A stretch of 64,000 bases of DNA from Leptolinea tardivitalis (GTDB lineage Bacteria > Chloroflexota > Anaerolineae > Anaerolineales > Anaerolineaceae), in assembly GCF_001050275.1 (NCBI RefSeq), contig NZ_BBYA01000012.1, positions 124,001 to 188,000 on the forward strand, read 5' to 3'. Positions 23,863 to 32,773 of this stretch are shown in pieces. How positions within the stretch are numbered: position 1 is the first letter of the stretch; each line of letters opens with the position of its first letter. Made by a program: the position numbers and the translations under genes. The notes beneath the pieces were generated by a model. It saw nothing but the letters and a program-made list of their open reading frames with translations, was not told where the DNA came from and did no database searches.

Positions 23863-25211
23863 TGTTCACACCTCATACCAATGCCGAACGCGAGGAAATG
23901 CTTCGGGCAGTTGGTGTTTCATCAATTGAAGATCTGTTCAAAGCAGTTCCCAAGAAATACCGGTTCCCTTCTCTCGATTTACCTCCGAAGAAATCCGAAC
24001 TGGAAATCACGAATGAACTCTCTGACCTTTCCAATGGAAACGGGTCGGTAAAGGACTTGATGTGTTTCCTTGGTGCCGGGGCATACCATCACTTTATCCC
24101 TGCGGCTGTTGATTCCATTATCAGCCGCGGTGAATTTTTCACAGCCTACACTCCCTACCAACCGGAAATCTCTCAGGGTACTCTACAGGCGATTTTTGAA
24201 TATCAATCACTTATCGCCAATCTAACAGGGATGGACGCCTGCAATGCATCTCATTATGACGGTGCAACTGCCGTAGCAGAAGCTGTTATTCTAGCACATG
24301 CTCATTATCGGGGCAAACGCCCTAAAATGATCCTTTCCCCTTCTCTCAATCCCCAATATCGCGAGACTGTGCGCACATACACACAGGGGTTTGCTGATAT
24401 TGAAATCACGGGTGATCTTGTAAAAGATCCTCTGGAATCTCCTGATTCATTGATTAAACTGATTGACATGCAAACTGCTCTTGTGGTGGTTCAATATCCT
24501 GATTTCTTCGGGCGGATATATGACTACGCGAAGGTTGCAGAAGTTGCCCACCAAAATGGAGCACTTTTCGCCGTGTCTATCAATCCAATTGCTCTTGGTT
24601 TGTTAAAACCACCGTCAGAATTTGGCGCTGATATTGTGGTGGGAGAGGGTCAACCGCTCGGTATTCCTCTATCTTTGGGAGGCCCCTATCTCGGACTATT
24701 TGCCACTAAAAAGGAACTGGTTCGCAAGATTTCCGGACGTCTTGTCGGAGAGACTGTCGATCAGGATGGCAAACGAGGGTATGTATTAACCCTGACTGCT
24801 CGTGAACAGCACATTCGTCGTGAAAAAGCTACGTCAAATATTTGTTCTAACCAGGGTTTGATGGCATTGGCTTCCTCTGTTTATCTTTCTCTTCTGGGTA
24901 AACAGGGCTTGCGTCAGGTTGCGGAATTATGCTACCAGAAAGCCCATTATGCAGCCGGACAAATTTCTACTGTCCCTGGTTTCTCGGTTCGGACGAAGAC
25001 TCCATTCTTCCATGAGTTTATTGTTGATTGCCCTGTTCCGGTAGCAGAATTGAATGCTCATCTTTTAGAGCACGGAATTTTGGGTGGTTTCGAACTCGGA
25101 ACTGTATTTCCTTCATTAAAGAAAAGTTGTCTTATAGCTGTAACTGAAATGAATACCAAAGATGACATTGATATCTTTGTTGAAGTTCTGAAGGAGATGT
25201 CACATGACTGA
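23859..25211 (+). CDS. gcvPA: Glycine dehydrogenase (decarboxylating) subunit 1
   Basis: 450 residues, the N-terminal half of the split P protein. It forms the (alpha-beta)2 PLP enzyme that decarboxylates glycine and loads the remaining methylamine onto lipoyl-GcvH. Family segments: FLGAGAYHHFIPAAVDSI, TPYQPEISQGTLQAIFEYQ, LGGPYLGLFATKKELVRKISGRLVG. The start overlaps gcvH (ATGA), and its own end overlaps gcvPB by eight bases, so the three proteins are likely made in fixed ratio. Confidence 0.96.
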   Translation: MMFTPHTNAEREEMLRAVGVSSIEDLFKAVPKKYRFPSLDLPPKKSELEITNELSDLSNGNGSVKDLMCFLGAGAYHHFIPAAVDSIISRGEFFTAYTPYQPEISQGTLQAIFEYQSLIANLTGMDACNASHYDGATAVAEAVILAHAHYRGKRPKMILSPSLNPQYRETVRTYTQGFADIEITGDLVKDPLESPDSLIKLIDMQTALVVVQYPDFFGRIYDYAKVAEVAHQNGALFAVSINPIALGLLKPPSEFGADIVVGEGQPLGIPLSLGGPYLGLFATKKELVRKISGRLVGETVDQDGKRGYVLTLTAREQHIRREKATSNICSNQGLMALASSVYLSLLGKQGLRQVAELCYQKAHYAAGQISTVPGFSVRTKTPFFHEFIVDCPVPVAELNAHLLEHGILGGFELGTVFPSLKKSCLIAVTEMNTKDDIDIFVEVLKEMSHD

Positions 25212-26670
25212 GAAGACGATTTTTGAACTGTCATCTCCTGGTCGTAAAGGTGTAGAGTTCCCTGCGGTTGACGTTCCAACCACCGACCTTCCGGCAGAAT
25301 TCCTTCGCGAAGACCTACCACTGCCTGAATTGGCTGAAGTGGATGTCATCCGTCATTACACACACCTTTCCCATTTGAATTACTGTGTCGATGAAGGTTT
25401 TTATCCGCTTGGATCGTGCACCATGAAATACAATCCTCGGGTTAATGAAGCCATGGCACGGCTTCCGGGGTTTGCCTACTGCCATCCTTTACAGCCAGTT
25501 GAATCTATTCAGGGCAGTCTGGCATTAATGTATAACCTTCAAGAAATGTTAAAAGAAATTGCCGGCTTTGCTGAAGTCTCCCTTCAGCCGGCGGCAGGTG
25601 CTCACGGTGAGTTTACCGGCGTCATGATCATGCGAGCATATCATCAGTCAAAGGGTGAAACCAAGCGCACCAAAATGCTCATCCCTGACTCAGCTCACGG
25701 AACCAATCCGGCAAGCTCAGCTATGACCGGTTTTGAAGTAGCTCCCATTGCAACAGATGCACGGGGCAATGTAGATCTGGCAGCTTTACGGGCTGCCTGC
25801 GATGAAACAGTTGCCGGCATCATGATCACCAATCCGAATACACTGGGCCTGTTTGATGAAAACATCCTTGAAGTGATTGATATTGTGCATAAAGCCGGTG
25901 GATTGGTCTATGGAGACGGAGCCAACTTAAATGCCCTGCTTGGCATTGTTCGACCAGGCGATCTGGGTATTGATGTGATGCATTTCAACTTACATAAAAC
26001 TTTTTCTACCCCGCATGGCGGCGGTGGCCCTGGTTCAGGTCCGGTTGGTGTAAGCGACAAATTGAAGGAATTTTTGCCGGGTCCAATTATCAGCATTATC
26101 GAAGAAGGTGACGATGAAATGCCACCACTCTTTGGATACTACCAACCCAAAAATTCCATCGGACGTGTCAAATCATTTAATGGGCATTTTGGAATGCATG
26201 TACGAGCCTATACCTACATCTCCATGCATGGTGCCGAAGGGTTGCGGCAGGTAGCTGAATTGGCAGTCTTGAATGCCAATTATTTGCTTTCTAAAGTCCG
26301 TGGAGCTTACAAATTACCTTATGACAGAGTATGCATGCATGAGTTTGTTCTCGAAGGTATGTTTGACGACGTTCCAGATGTGCATGCACTCGATATTGCC
26401 AAACGTCTGATGGATTATGATTTCCACCCGCCAACGAATTATTTTCCATTGATCGTTCATGAAGCTCTCATGATAGAACCGACAGAGACAGAAAATAAAC
26501 AGGTTATCGATTCATTTGCTGAGGCAATGTTGAATATCGCCCGAGAAGCGCATGAATCGCCAGAATTGCTGCACGAAGCGCCACATAAAACCCCTGTACG
26601 AAGATTGGATGAGGTTAAAGCAGCAAAAGATCTGGTTTTATGCTGCTGGTTGCCTGAAAATTCAGAGTAA
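25204..26670 (+). CDS. gcvPB: Glycine dehydrogenase (decarboxylating) subunit 2
   Basis: 488 residues, the C-terminal half of P protein. It carries the PLP Lys in NLHKTFSTPHGGGGPGSGP and the conserved FYPLGSCTMKYNPRVNE stretch. AAGGAG precedes the ATG. No gcvT (aminomethyltransferase) or lpd gene lies in this operon, so these must be encoded elsewhere for a full glycine cleavage cycle. A strong terminator follows. Confidence 0.96.
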   Translation: MTEKTIFELSSPGRKGVEFPAVDVPTTDLPAEFLREDLPLPELAEVDVIRHYTHLSHLNYCVDEGFYPLGSCTMKYNPRVNEAMARLPGFAYCHPLQPVESIQGSLALMYNLQEMLKEIAGFAEVSLQPAAGAHGEFTGVMIMRAYHQSKGETKRTKMLIPDSAHGTNPASSAMTGFEVAPIATDARGNVDLAALRAACDETVAGIMITNPNTLGLFDENILEVIDIVHKAGGLVYGDGANLNALLGIVRPGDLGIDVMHFNLHKTFSTPHGGGGPGSGPVGVSDKLKEFLPGPIISIIEEGDDEMPPLFGYYQPKNSIGRVKSFNGHFGMHVRAYTYISMHGAEGLRQVAELAVLNANYLLSKVRGAYKLPYDRVCMHEFVLEGMFDDVPDVHALDIAKRLMDYDFHPPTNYFPLIVHEALMIEPTETENKQVIDSFAEAMLNIAREAHESPELLHEAPHKTPVRRLDEVKAAKDLVLCCWLPENSE

Positions 26671-26674
26671 AATC

Positions 26675-26712
26675 AAAGGGAGGCTTTCAAAAGCCTCCCT
26701 TTACTCTTTGAT
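26675..26712 (+). terminator. Intrinsic terminator of the gcv operon
   Basis: AAAGGGAGGCTTT and AAGCCTCCCTTT form a 12-bp stem with a tiny loop, followed by ACTCTTTG. It starts 4 bases after the gcvPB stop. Confidence 0.85.
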
Positions 26713-26724
26713 CAGGAGAACATC

Positions 26725-27267
26725 ATGGAACTGGACGGTTTGCATATCCTTTTTCTTGTTGGTCCCGGATTTGAAGATCTGGAATTTTGGGTTCCGCTCA
26801 TGCGTCTACAAGAAGCCGGGGCTGATGTAGTTGTTGCCGGAATTGTTGGTGGAGAAACTTACCGTGGTAAAAATAACTTATCCGCCACTGCAGATATCGG
26901 CTTTGACGACGTAGATTCATCTGAATATGACGGTCTGGTTATTCCCGGTGGTTGGGCGCCCGATAAAATCAGGCGATATGCATCGGTGAAACGTTTTGTG
27001 GCTGATTTTTATCATCAGGATAAAATCATTGGAATGATCTGTCATGCCGGGCTTGTTGGCATCAGTGCCGGAATTATCAGCGGATTACAAGCAACTGGCA
27101 GCGAAGGAATCAAGGATGATATGGAAAATGCCGGTGCCATTTGGAAAAACCTTCCTGCCTTCCGTTGTCGGAATATTGTATGGGGACGTGTTGTGGCGGA
27201 TATTCCTGATTTTTGCCGCGAACTCGTTTCAGCACTGTATGAATTCAAACAAAACCAGGGAAAGTGA
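26725..27267 (+). CDS. DJ-1/PfpI family protein
   Basis: 180 residues, a class I glutamine amidotransferase-like fold. The nucleophile-elbow Cys is in GMICHAGLVGISAG, after the VIPGGWAPDKIRRY loop. DJ-1/PfpI proteins act as deglycases, chaperones or peptidases; the specific role is not readable here. CAGGAGA lies 7 bases before the ATG, right behind the gcv terminator. A second terminator follows, so it is probably a single-gene unit. Confidence 0.85.
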   Translation: MELDGLHILFLVGPGFEDLEFWVPLMRLQEAGADVVVAGIVGGETYRGKNNLSATADIGFDDVDSSEYDGLVIPGGWAPDKIRRYASVKRFVADFYHQDKIIGMICHAGLVGISAGIISGLQATGSEGIKDDMENAGAIWKNLPAFRCRNIVWGRVVADIPDFCRELVSALYEFKQNQGK

Positions 27268-27310
27268 ACACTTGTGATCGAAGCCAGAGATTTTTCAAAT
27301 CGAGAGAGGT

Positions 27311-27336
27311 TTCCCGGTTTAACCGGGAACTTTTTT
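27311..27336 (+). terminator. Intrinsic terminator that fixes the start of the next gene
   Basis: TTCCCGG and CCGGGAA pair around TTTAA, followed by CTTTTTT. The hairpin would lie inside the next reading frame if the GTG at 27274 were its start, arguing for the ATG at 27358. Confidence 0.7.
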
Positions 27337-27357
27337 GATATTGCACTTCATAAAGCC

Positions 27358-28428
27358 ATGAATGTTGAAAAGATCCCAGATGGAATCTTCTTCCTCCTTC
27401 TCATTGTTCTTTCATTCCTTGGGTTCTGGCGTAATGAATTACTAAGCCTGGTCATGGTAGCTTTTTTTATCTTTGATTGGATATCAATAAGTTTACTTCC
27501 TCGATATCGAAGGTCTTTTGGGCCAATCAAACCGCAAGTGATGATATTGGCATTTTCCCGCTTGCTTCCTGTGTTTTTCACACCCATTATGATCTGGTTT
27601 CCGCTTCAAATTTTGGGTTGCATTTTACAAGTCTATGCATTCTGGATAGAGCCATTTCATATAAAAGTCAGCCATCAAACGGTAGAGACAGGAAAAATCC
27701 CGGCAGGAGAAAAATTTCGAATTTTACATATTGGTGATCTGCATCTAGAACGATCTTCTGTTCGTGAAGAACGATTAAATCAACTCATTCGAGAATTATC
27801 TCCTGACGCAATTTTCTTTTCTGGCGATTATCTGTGCCTTTCTTCCATTCGAGATCGAAATGCCTGGTCAGATCTGAAGAAGGTCCTTAATGAATGGGAA
27901 GTCCCATTAGGAACTTTTGGTGTTACGGGTAGTCCGGCTGTGGATCTGCCCGAAAATTTTCCAGAATTATTGGAAGGTACGCCAGTCACATTACTGGTAG
28001 ATGAGACTGCCATTCTTCAAAAAGGAAGTGCCTCTATTCAAATAATTGGATTGGAATGTACTCATAAACCCCATGAAGATGCTCCTCGTTTAAGGAAAAT
28101 TTTGAGAGAACTTCCGAATGGATATAAGATATTAATCCATCATTCACCTGACCTGGCTCCTCAAATCCAAAATGATGGTATTGATCTACATCTGGCCGGT
28201 CATACGCATGGTGGACAAGTTTGTCTGCCTTTTATTGGTCCGATTTTCACAGGATCACTATATGGATTGGTTTTCAAATCTGGCAAATATGTACTAAATA
28301 ATACAATCTTGTATATCACACGCGGACTTGGATTAGAAGGACTATCAGCCCCGCGGGTGCGTTTTCTTTGCCCACCAGAAATTGTGATGTGGGAAATCCT
28401 AGGAAAAAACGAAGAGGCAATGCTATGA
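27358..28428 (+). CDS. Membrane-anchored metallophosphoesterase (YkuE-like), degenerate GNHD motif
   Basis: 356 residues from the ATG at 27358; a GTG at 27274 would add 28 residues but spans a terminator. Three hydrophobic segments (about residues 8-120) precede a calcineurin-like phosphoesterase domain with GDLHLE, SGDYL, HHSPDLA and the terminal AGHTHGGQ motif. Where the family normally has GNHD/E the sequence reads TGSPAVD, so the metal/catalytic Asn-His is missing. YkuE-type enzymes act outside the membrane on phosphorylated lipids or UDP-sugars; with the altered motif, activity is uncertain. No good ribosome site is seen. Its stop overlaps the next start (ATGA). Confidence 0.75.
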   Translation: MNVEKIPDGIFFLLLIVLSFLGFWRNELLSLVMVAFFIFDWISISLLPRYRRSFGPIKPQVMILAFSRLLPVFFTPIMIWFPLQILGCILQVYAFWIEPFHIKVSHQTVETGKIPAGEKFRILHIGDLHLERSSVREERLNQLIRELSPDAIFFSGDYLCLSSIRDRNAWSDLKKVLNEWEVPLGTFGVTGSPAVDLPENFPELLEGTPVTLLVDETAILQKGSASIQIIGLECTHKPHEDAPRLRKILRELPNGYKILIHHSPDLAPQIQNDGIDLHLAGHTHGGQVCLPFIGPIFTGSLYGLVFKSGKYVLNNTILYITRGLGLEGLSAPRVRFLCPPEIVMWEILGKNEEAML

Positions 28429-29864
28429 AATTTGACGAAATCTTTCCTGTTCCAAATATCAAACTTAAAGCGGTGGAAAAATCCACAGATGATCTATCAG
28501 AATTGGTTTTTGAGTTTAGTGATAATTTAAAAGTTGCCTACCCTACCGGTAAGAAATTGGGAGCGGTTACAGTAATCCCTGCTGATACGAAGAAGGCAAC
28601 ATTCATCGTATCACTGGGAGAGAAAAAGAAAGTTGACATCAATAAGTTTCGTCTTGCAGCAGCAGCTTTCTCACGTTGGTGCAACTCCCATTCAGTGGAA
28701 GAAGTTAGTTTTGATCCAGATCAACCATCTGTGGACTCCGATTTATCTACCACACGAGCAATTCTGGAAGGTCTGGCTATTGGCGGTTTTGAATTTAATC
28801 GATATAAAACCCGCGATATAACAAAAAGAACTCAAACATCCATTCTGGCTTATGGCAAGAAGGAACTCCACCTGGAACAGGAAGTACTACGAGCATCTAT
28901 TTTAGGTGAATCGGTTGATATGGCTCGCGATTGGATACACGAACCAGCCAATAATATCAATCCTCAAACTCTTGCAGAACGTTGTGAAATTATCGCAAAA
29001 CAATTCGGCCTTGAATATAAAGTAGTGCAATTTGATGAATTGGTATCCATGGGTGCTGGTGGACTGACCGCAGTTGGCCGTGGCAGTCAAACCAAACCCC
29101 GCCTGATTTCAATTGGATATAAAGGCAATGGCAATGCATCACCAGTTGTGCTTGTTGGCAAAGCCATTACGTTTGATACAGGCGGTTACAGCCTTAAACC
29201 AAGCGATTTTATTCAGGGTATGAAATATGACAAAGCCGGCGGCGTTTCAGTTTTGGCAACTGTAATAGCAGCCGCTCGTTTGAAATTAAAAACCAATGTT
29301 GTTGCCGTGATTCCTGCAGCAGAAAATATGATTTCGGCTGAAGCATACCGGCCTGATGATATTCTAAAACTTCTATCCGGACTTACCGTTGAAATTGTAT
29401 CGACTGATGCTGAAGGAAGACTTATTCTTGCTGATGCATTAACATATACCCAACGTGAATATCATCCCAAAGCTATCATTGATATCGCAACTTTAACTGG
29501 CGGTGTAAAAGTTGCTCTGGGTACTTTTCGTGCCGGATTATTGTCCAATTCGGATAACATGGCAGATTTAGTGTTCAAAGCCGGTGAGACTACCGGAGAA
29601 AAACTCTGGCGGCTACCGATGGATGAAGAATACTTTGAACTTCTAAAAAGCGATGATGCGGATATGAAAAACTCTGGACCTCGTGAGGCTTCAACCATTA
29701 TTGGAGGTATTTTCCTCAAGCAGGCTGTTTCTGATGATATCCCCTGGGCGCATGTAGATATTGCTGCGACGGGAGATGTTGATTCAGAAAAACCCTGGTG
29801 TGGGAAAGGACCAACCGGTTTTGGTGTACGGTTGATGTTTGAAGCTTTGGAAAAATTATCTTGA
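28425..29864 (+). CDS. pepA: Leucyl aminopeptidase (family M17)
   Basis: 479 residues, start ATG overlapping the previous stop by four bases, GAAGAGG upstream. M17 signatures: active-site Lys and metal ligand in GKAITFDTGGYSLKP, MKYDKAGG (metal Asp) and STDAEGRLILADAL (metal Asp/Glu plus the catalytic Arg; the family usually has NTDAEGR). These hexameric dizinc enzymes remove N-terminal residues from peptides in the cytoplasm. A bidirectional terminator follows. Confidence 0.93.
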   Translation: MKFDEIFPVPNIKLKAVEKSTDDLSELVFEFSDNLKVAYPTGKKLGAVTVIPADTKKATFIVSLGEKKKVDINKFRLAAAAFSRWCNSHSVEEVSFDPDQPSVDSDLSTTRAILEGLAIGGFEFNRYKTRDITKRTQTSILAYGKKELHLEQEVLRASILGESVDMARDWIHEPANNINPQTLAERCEIIAKQFGLEYKVVQFDELVSMGAGGLTAVGRGSQTKPRLISIGYKGNGNASPVVLVGKAITFDTGGYSLKPSDFIQGMKYDKAGGVSVLATVIAAARLKLKTNVVAVIPAAENMISAEAYRPDDILKLLSGLTVEIVSTDAEGRLILADALTYTQREYHPKAIIDIATLTGGVKVALGTFRAGLLSNSDNMADLVFKAGETTGEKLWRLPMDEEYFELLKSDDADMKNSGPREASTIIGGIFLKQAVSDDIPWAHVDIAATGDVDSEKPWCGKGPTGFGVRLMFEALEKLS

Positions 29865-29865
29865 T

Positions 29866-29916
29866 ATAAGAAAGAGGCTGCCAATCAAAATCTGATTGAC
29901 AGCCTCTTTTCTTATT
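29866..29916. terminator. Bidirectional terminator between pepA and alaS
   Basis: A long inverted repeat (AAGAAAGAGGCTG / CAGCCTCTTTTCTT, with inner CAATCA / TGATTG) is flanked by A- and T-rich tails suited to both converging genes. Confidence 0.9.
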
Positions 29917-29930
29917 CTATGAGTTTATTA

Positions 29931-32666
29931 CTATTCCAATTTACCTTTGATTAAAGGCATTACCATATCCAGCGCTTTTTTCATACCTGCTGGATTTTTA
30001 CCACCTGCCTGTGCTAAATTAGGGCGACCGCCACCACTTCCATCAATTTCTATGCTTATAGTGCGGACAATTTCTCCGGCATTAATACCTTTTTTTACAA
30101 GATCATCGGTGACTGATGCAATAATCAACGGACGGCCATCGAATACACTGCCAACAACAATCACTCCGCTTCCATGTTTTTGTCTAAACTGGTCTGTCAT
30201 TGATCGAAGTGTATCGGCATCAGCCGATGGCAATTCAACCGCTAATACGGCAGTGGAACCGATTTTTTCGGCCGCATCAATCTGACTGGAAAAAGCACCA
30301 GCAACCATTTCCTGCCGGATACCGGCGATTTCCTTCTTGCTTTCTTCCAATTCCTCGATCAATGATTTGATACGGGCTGGAAGTTCTTCTACATTTGTAT
30401 TAAGGATAGCAGCAGAATTCTTAATATCTCGAAATCTTTTCTGGATCAGATCGTAGGCTTTTCGGCCAGTAACAGCTTCAATTCTACGAATTCCAGCTGC
30501 CGCACTTCCTTCACTTACAATCAGAAAGGTACCCAGGTCTCCAGTTTCTGTCACATGTGTACCACCACAAAGCTCATATGAAAATGGTTTATCATATCCA
30601 ATGGCTATGGTCCGAACTATTTCACCATATTTCTCGCCAAATAGAGCCGTAGCCCCTTCAGATATCGCTTCATTCAGAGTTTTTGTGGTAATTTTCAGCC
30701 GGTAATTTTCCAGGATTTCATCATTAACCAGCCGTTCAATGGTTTCCAATTGGGTAGGTGTTAGTGCTTCTGGATGTGTGAAGTCAAACCGCAACCTGTC
30801 AGGTGCTACTAACGAACCTGCCTGACGGGCATGATCACCCAGAACCTTGTGTAATTTCGAATGCAACAGATGTGTTGCCGTATGGTTGCGCATGATATCC
30901 CATCGGCGTTCGATATCCACTTCGGCTACAATGGCATCCCCCACCTGGGGTTTTCCACTCTTAACCTTGCCAATATGAACAATGACTCCGGCAGCCGGTT
31001 TTCGAGTATCTGTGATTTCAATTTCCCATGAGGTATCGCTTGTTGACCGAATAACTCCTGTATCAGAAACCTGTCCACCAGATTCAACATAGAAACAGGT
31101 TCTAGGAAGGATAACTTCAACATCATCACCTACAACAGCTGACGTGACAGATTCTCCATTGTGAATGATAGCCAATATCTTGCCTTCAACATCAAATGTT
31201 GAATATGGGTCATAGGCAACTCCCTGAGGGCCAAGTTGTTTGTCGGCTTGCAACGATTCCAGGATTTCGCGATACACGTCCACGTCTTCGCCGCCCATTT
31301 TTCCAAAAGCTTTTCCGGCACCTGAAGCCAGTCTATGCTCTTCCATCGCCTTTCGAAAACCATCTTCATCTACACCAAATCCCTGTTCACGAACAATATC
31401 GCGTGTAATTTCCAATGGGACACCGTGAGTAGCATAGAGATCGAATGCAAAAGCACCGTCCAAGTCTTTGCCACCGGCCGCCTGAAGATTGGTTATCTGC
31501 TCTTCCAGAACACTTAATCCGGATTCTACGGTTTTTTGAAAACGCTCTTCTTCTCTTGTGATATTAGTCAGTATTGTTTGCCGATTCTTGGCCAGATCCG
31601 GGTAGGCTGATTCGTAATTATCAATAACTTTTTCCGCGACTTTTGCCAGAAATGGTTCATTGAGACCAATCTTACTGCCGAATCGCGCTGCCCGGCGAAT
31701 GATCATACGGCATACATAGTTTCTGCCTGTGTTTCCTGGAACCACTCCATCAGAAATTAAGAATGTGGCAGCTCTCGCATGATCTGCAACAACGCGGTAT
31801 GGCGTCATATTGGCAGCACGTTGTTCTTCTGTTTCGCCTGAAAGCCGTAACACTTCATCCATCATAGGAGAAAGCAGGTCTGTTTTATAGTTGGAATCCA
31901 CACCTTGAATCACAGAGACAATTCTTTCGAATCCCATTCCAGTATCTACATGTTTTGCCGGAAGAGAATCAAGTTGTCTGGCATTTATCCGGTTGTATTG
32001 AATAAAAACCAGATTCCATAACTCCATGAAACGTTTACAATCACCGTTAACTCTACAAACATGACCTGGAACATCTTTCTTATCACAAAACTTTGGTCCA
32101 AGATCAATGTGAATTTCGCTACAAGGTCCGCAGGGACCAGTCTCAGCCATTTCCCAAAAATTTTCTTTTCGTCCGAATGGCAGAATGTGATTCGGGTTGA
32201 TCCCTGGCTGTTTTCGCCAGTTTTCCGCAGCTTCTTCATCGGTGGCTACTTCACCTTTTTCATCTTTAAAGTACGTTGTCCAAAGTACAGATTTATCGAG
32301 TCCCCACTTTTCCGTTAAAAGTTCCCAGGCCCAACTGATTGCTTCAGCTTTGTAATAATCACCAAATGACCAGTTACCGAGCATTTCAAAAAATGTATGA
32401 TGGGAATCATCACGACCCACATCATCCAGGTCATTGTGTTTTCCAGCCACGCGCATGCATTTTTGTGAATTTGTGGCCCGGGTGTAAGGTCGTTTGTCAG
32501 TTCCAAGAAAAACATCTTTAAATTGCACCATACCGGCATTAGTAAAAAGAAGTGTTTGGTCTCCACCGGGAACAAGAGACGCGGAGGGAACAAAGGTATG
32601 GCCTTTTTCTTCAAAAAATTCTATAAAAGATTGGCGAATTTCCGCGCCGGTCATCTTTTTTGCCAT
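29931..32666 (-). CDS. alaS: Alanyl-tRNA synthetase
   Basis: 911 residues, slightly longer than the E. coli enzyme (876). Domain order: class II catalytic core (FTNAGMVQFKDVFLG, GDDSHHTFFEMLGNWSFGDY), tRNA-recognition domain, editing domain with the zinc-site motifs HTATHLLHSKLH and ELCGGTHVTETGDLG, and a C-terminal oligomerisation/C-Ala domain ending GSGGGRPNLAQAGGK. It charges tRNA-Ala and clears mischarged Ser/Gly. A clear sigma-70-type promoter lies 43-71 bp upstream. Confidence 0.97.
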   Translation of the reverse strand: MAKKMTGAEIRQSFIEFFEEKGHTFVPSASLVPGGDQTLLFTNAGMVQFKDVFLGTDKRPYTRATNSQKCMRVAGKHNDLDDVGRDDSHHTFFEMLGNWSFGDYYKAEAISWAWELLTEKWGLDKSVLWTTYFKDEKGEVATDEEAAENWRKQPGINPNHILPFGRKENFWEMAETGPCGPCSEIHIDLGPKFCDKKDVPGHVCRVNGDCKRFMELWNLVFIQYNRINARQLDSLPAKHVDTGMGFERIVSVIQGVDSNYKTDLLSPMMDEVLRLSGETEEQRAANMTPYRVVADHARAATFLISDGVVPGNTGRNYVCRMIIRRAARFGSKIGLNEPFLAKVAEKVIDNYESAYPDLAKNRQTILTNITREEERFQKTVESGLSVLEEQITNLQAAGGKDLDGAFAFDLYATHGVPLEITRDIVREQGFGVDEDGFRKAMEEHRLASGAGKAFGKMGGEDVDVYREILESLQADKQLGPQGVAYDPYSTFDVEGKILAIIHNGESVTSAVVGDDVEVILPRTCFYVESGGQVSDTGVIRSTSDTSWEIEITDTRKPAAGVIVHIGKVKSGKPQVGDAIVAEVDIERRWDIMRNHTATHLLHSKLHKVLGDHARQAGSLVAPDRLRFDFTHPEALTPTQLETIERLVNDEILENYRLKITTKTLNEAISEGATALFGEKYGEIVRTIAIGYDKPFSYELCGGTHVTETGDLGTFLIVSEGSAAAGIRRIEAVTGRKAYDLIQKRFRDIKNSAAILNTNVEELPARIKSLIEELEESKKEIAGIRQEMVAGAFSSQIDAAEKIGSTAVLAVELPSADADTLRSMTDQFRQKHGSGVIVVGSVFDGRPLIIASVTDDLVKKGINAGEIVRTISIEIDGSGGGRPNLAQAGGKNPAGMKKALDMVMPLIKGKLE

Positions 32667-32708
32667 GTATATTTACCTCTATTTTCAAATTGGTTTTTCC
32701 GTGCAGTG

Positions 32709-32737
32709 ATTATACGCGATGACGCCCCCGGTTTCAA
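32709..32737 (-). promoter_or_regulatory. alaS promoter
   Basis: On the minus strand TTGAAA (32732-32737) and a perfect TATAAT (32709-32714) are exactly 17 bp apart. The -35 box lies in the loop of the hairpin at 32721-32755. Confidence 0.75.
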
Positions 32738-32755
32738 TTATCAATCGGGGGCGTC
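32721..32755 (-). terminator. Perfect 10-bp hairpin after the caspase-like gene, overlapping the alaS promoter
   Basis: GACGCCCCCG and CGGGGGCGTC pair perfectly around a 15-nt loop, 18 bases after the caspase-like stop. There is no T-run on the minus strand, so read-through into alaS is possible. Confidence 0.6.
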
Positions 32756-32773
32756 GGATATCTCTATCGAAAT

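Noticed and set aside
27274-27357. Extended N terminus of the phosphoesterase from GTG 27274
   Set aside because: The stretch contains an intrinsic terminator hairpin with T-run; the ATG at 27358 is placed just before the first membrane helix.
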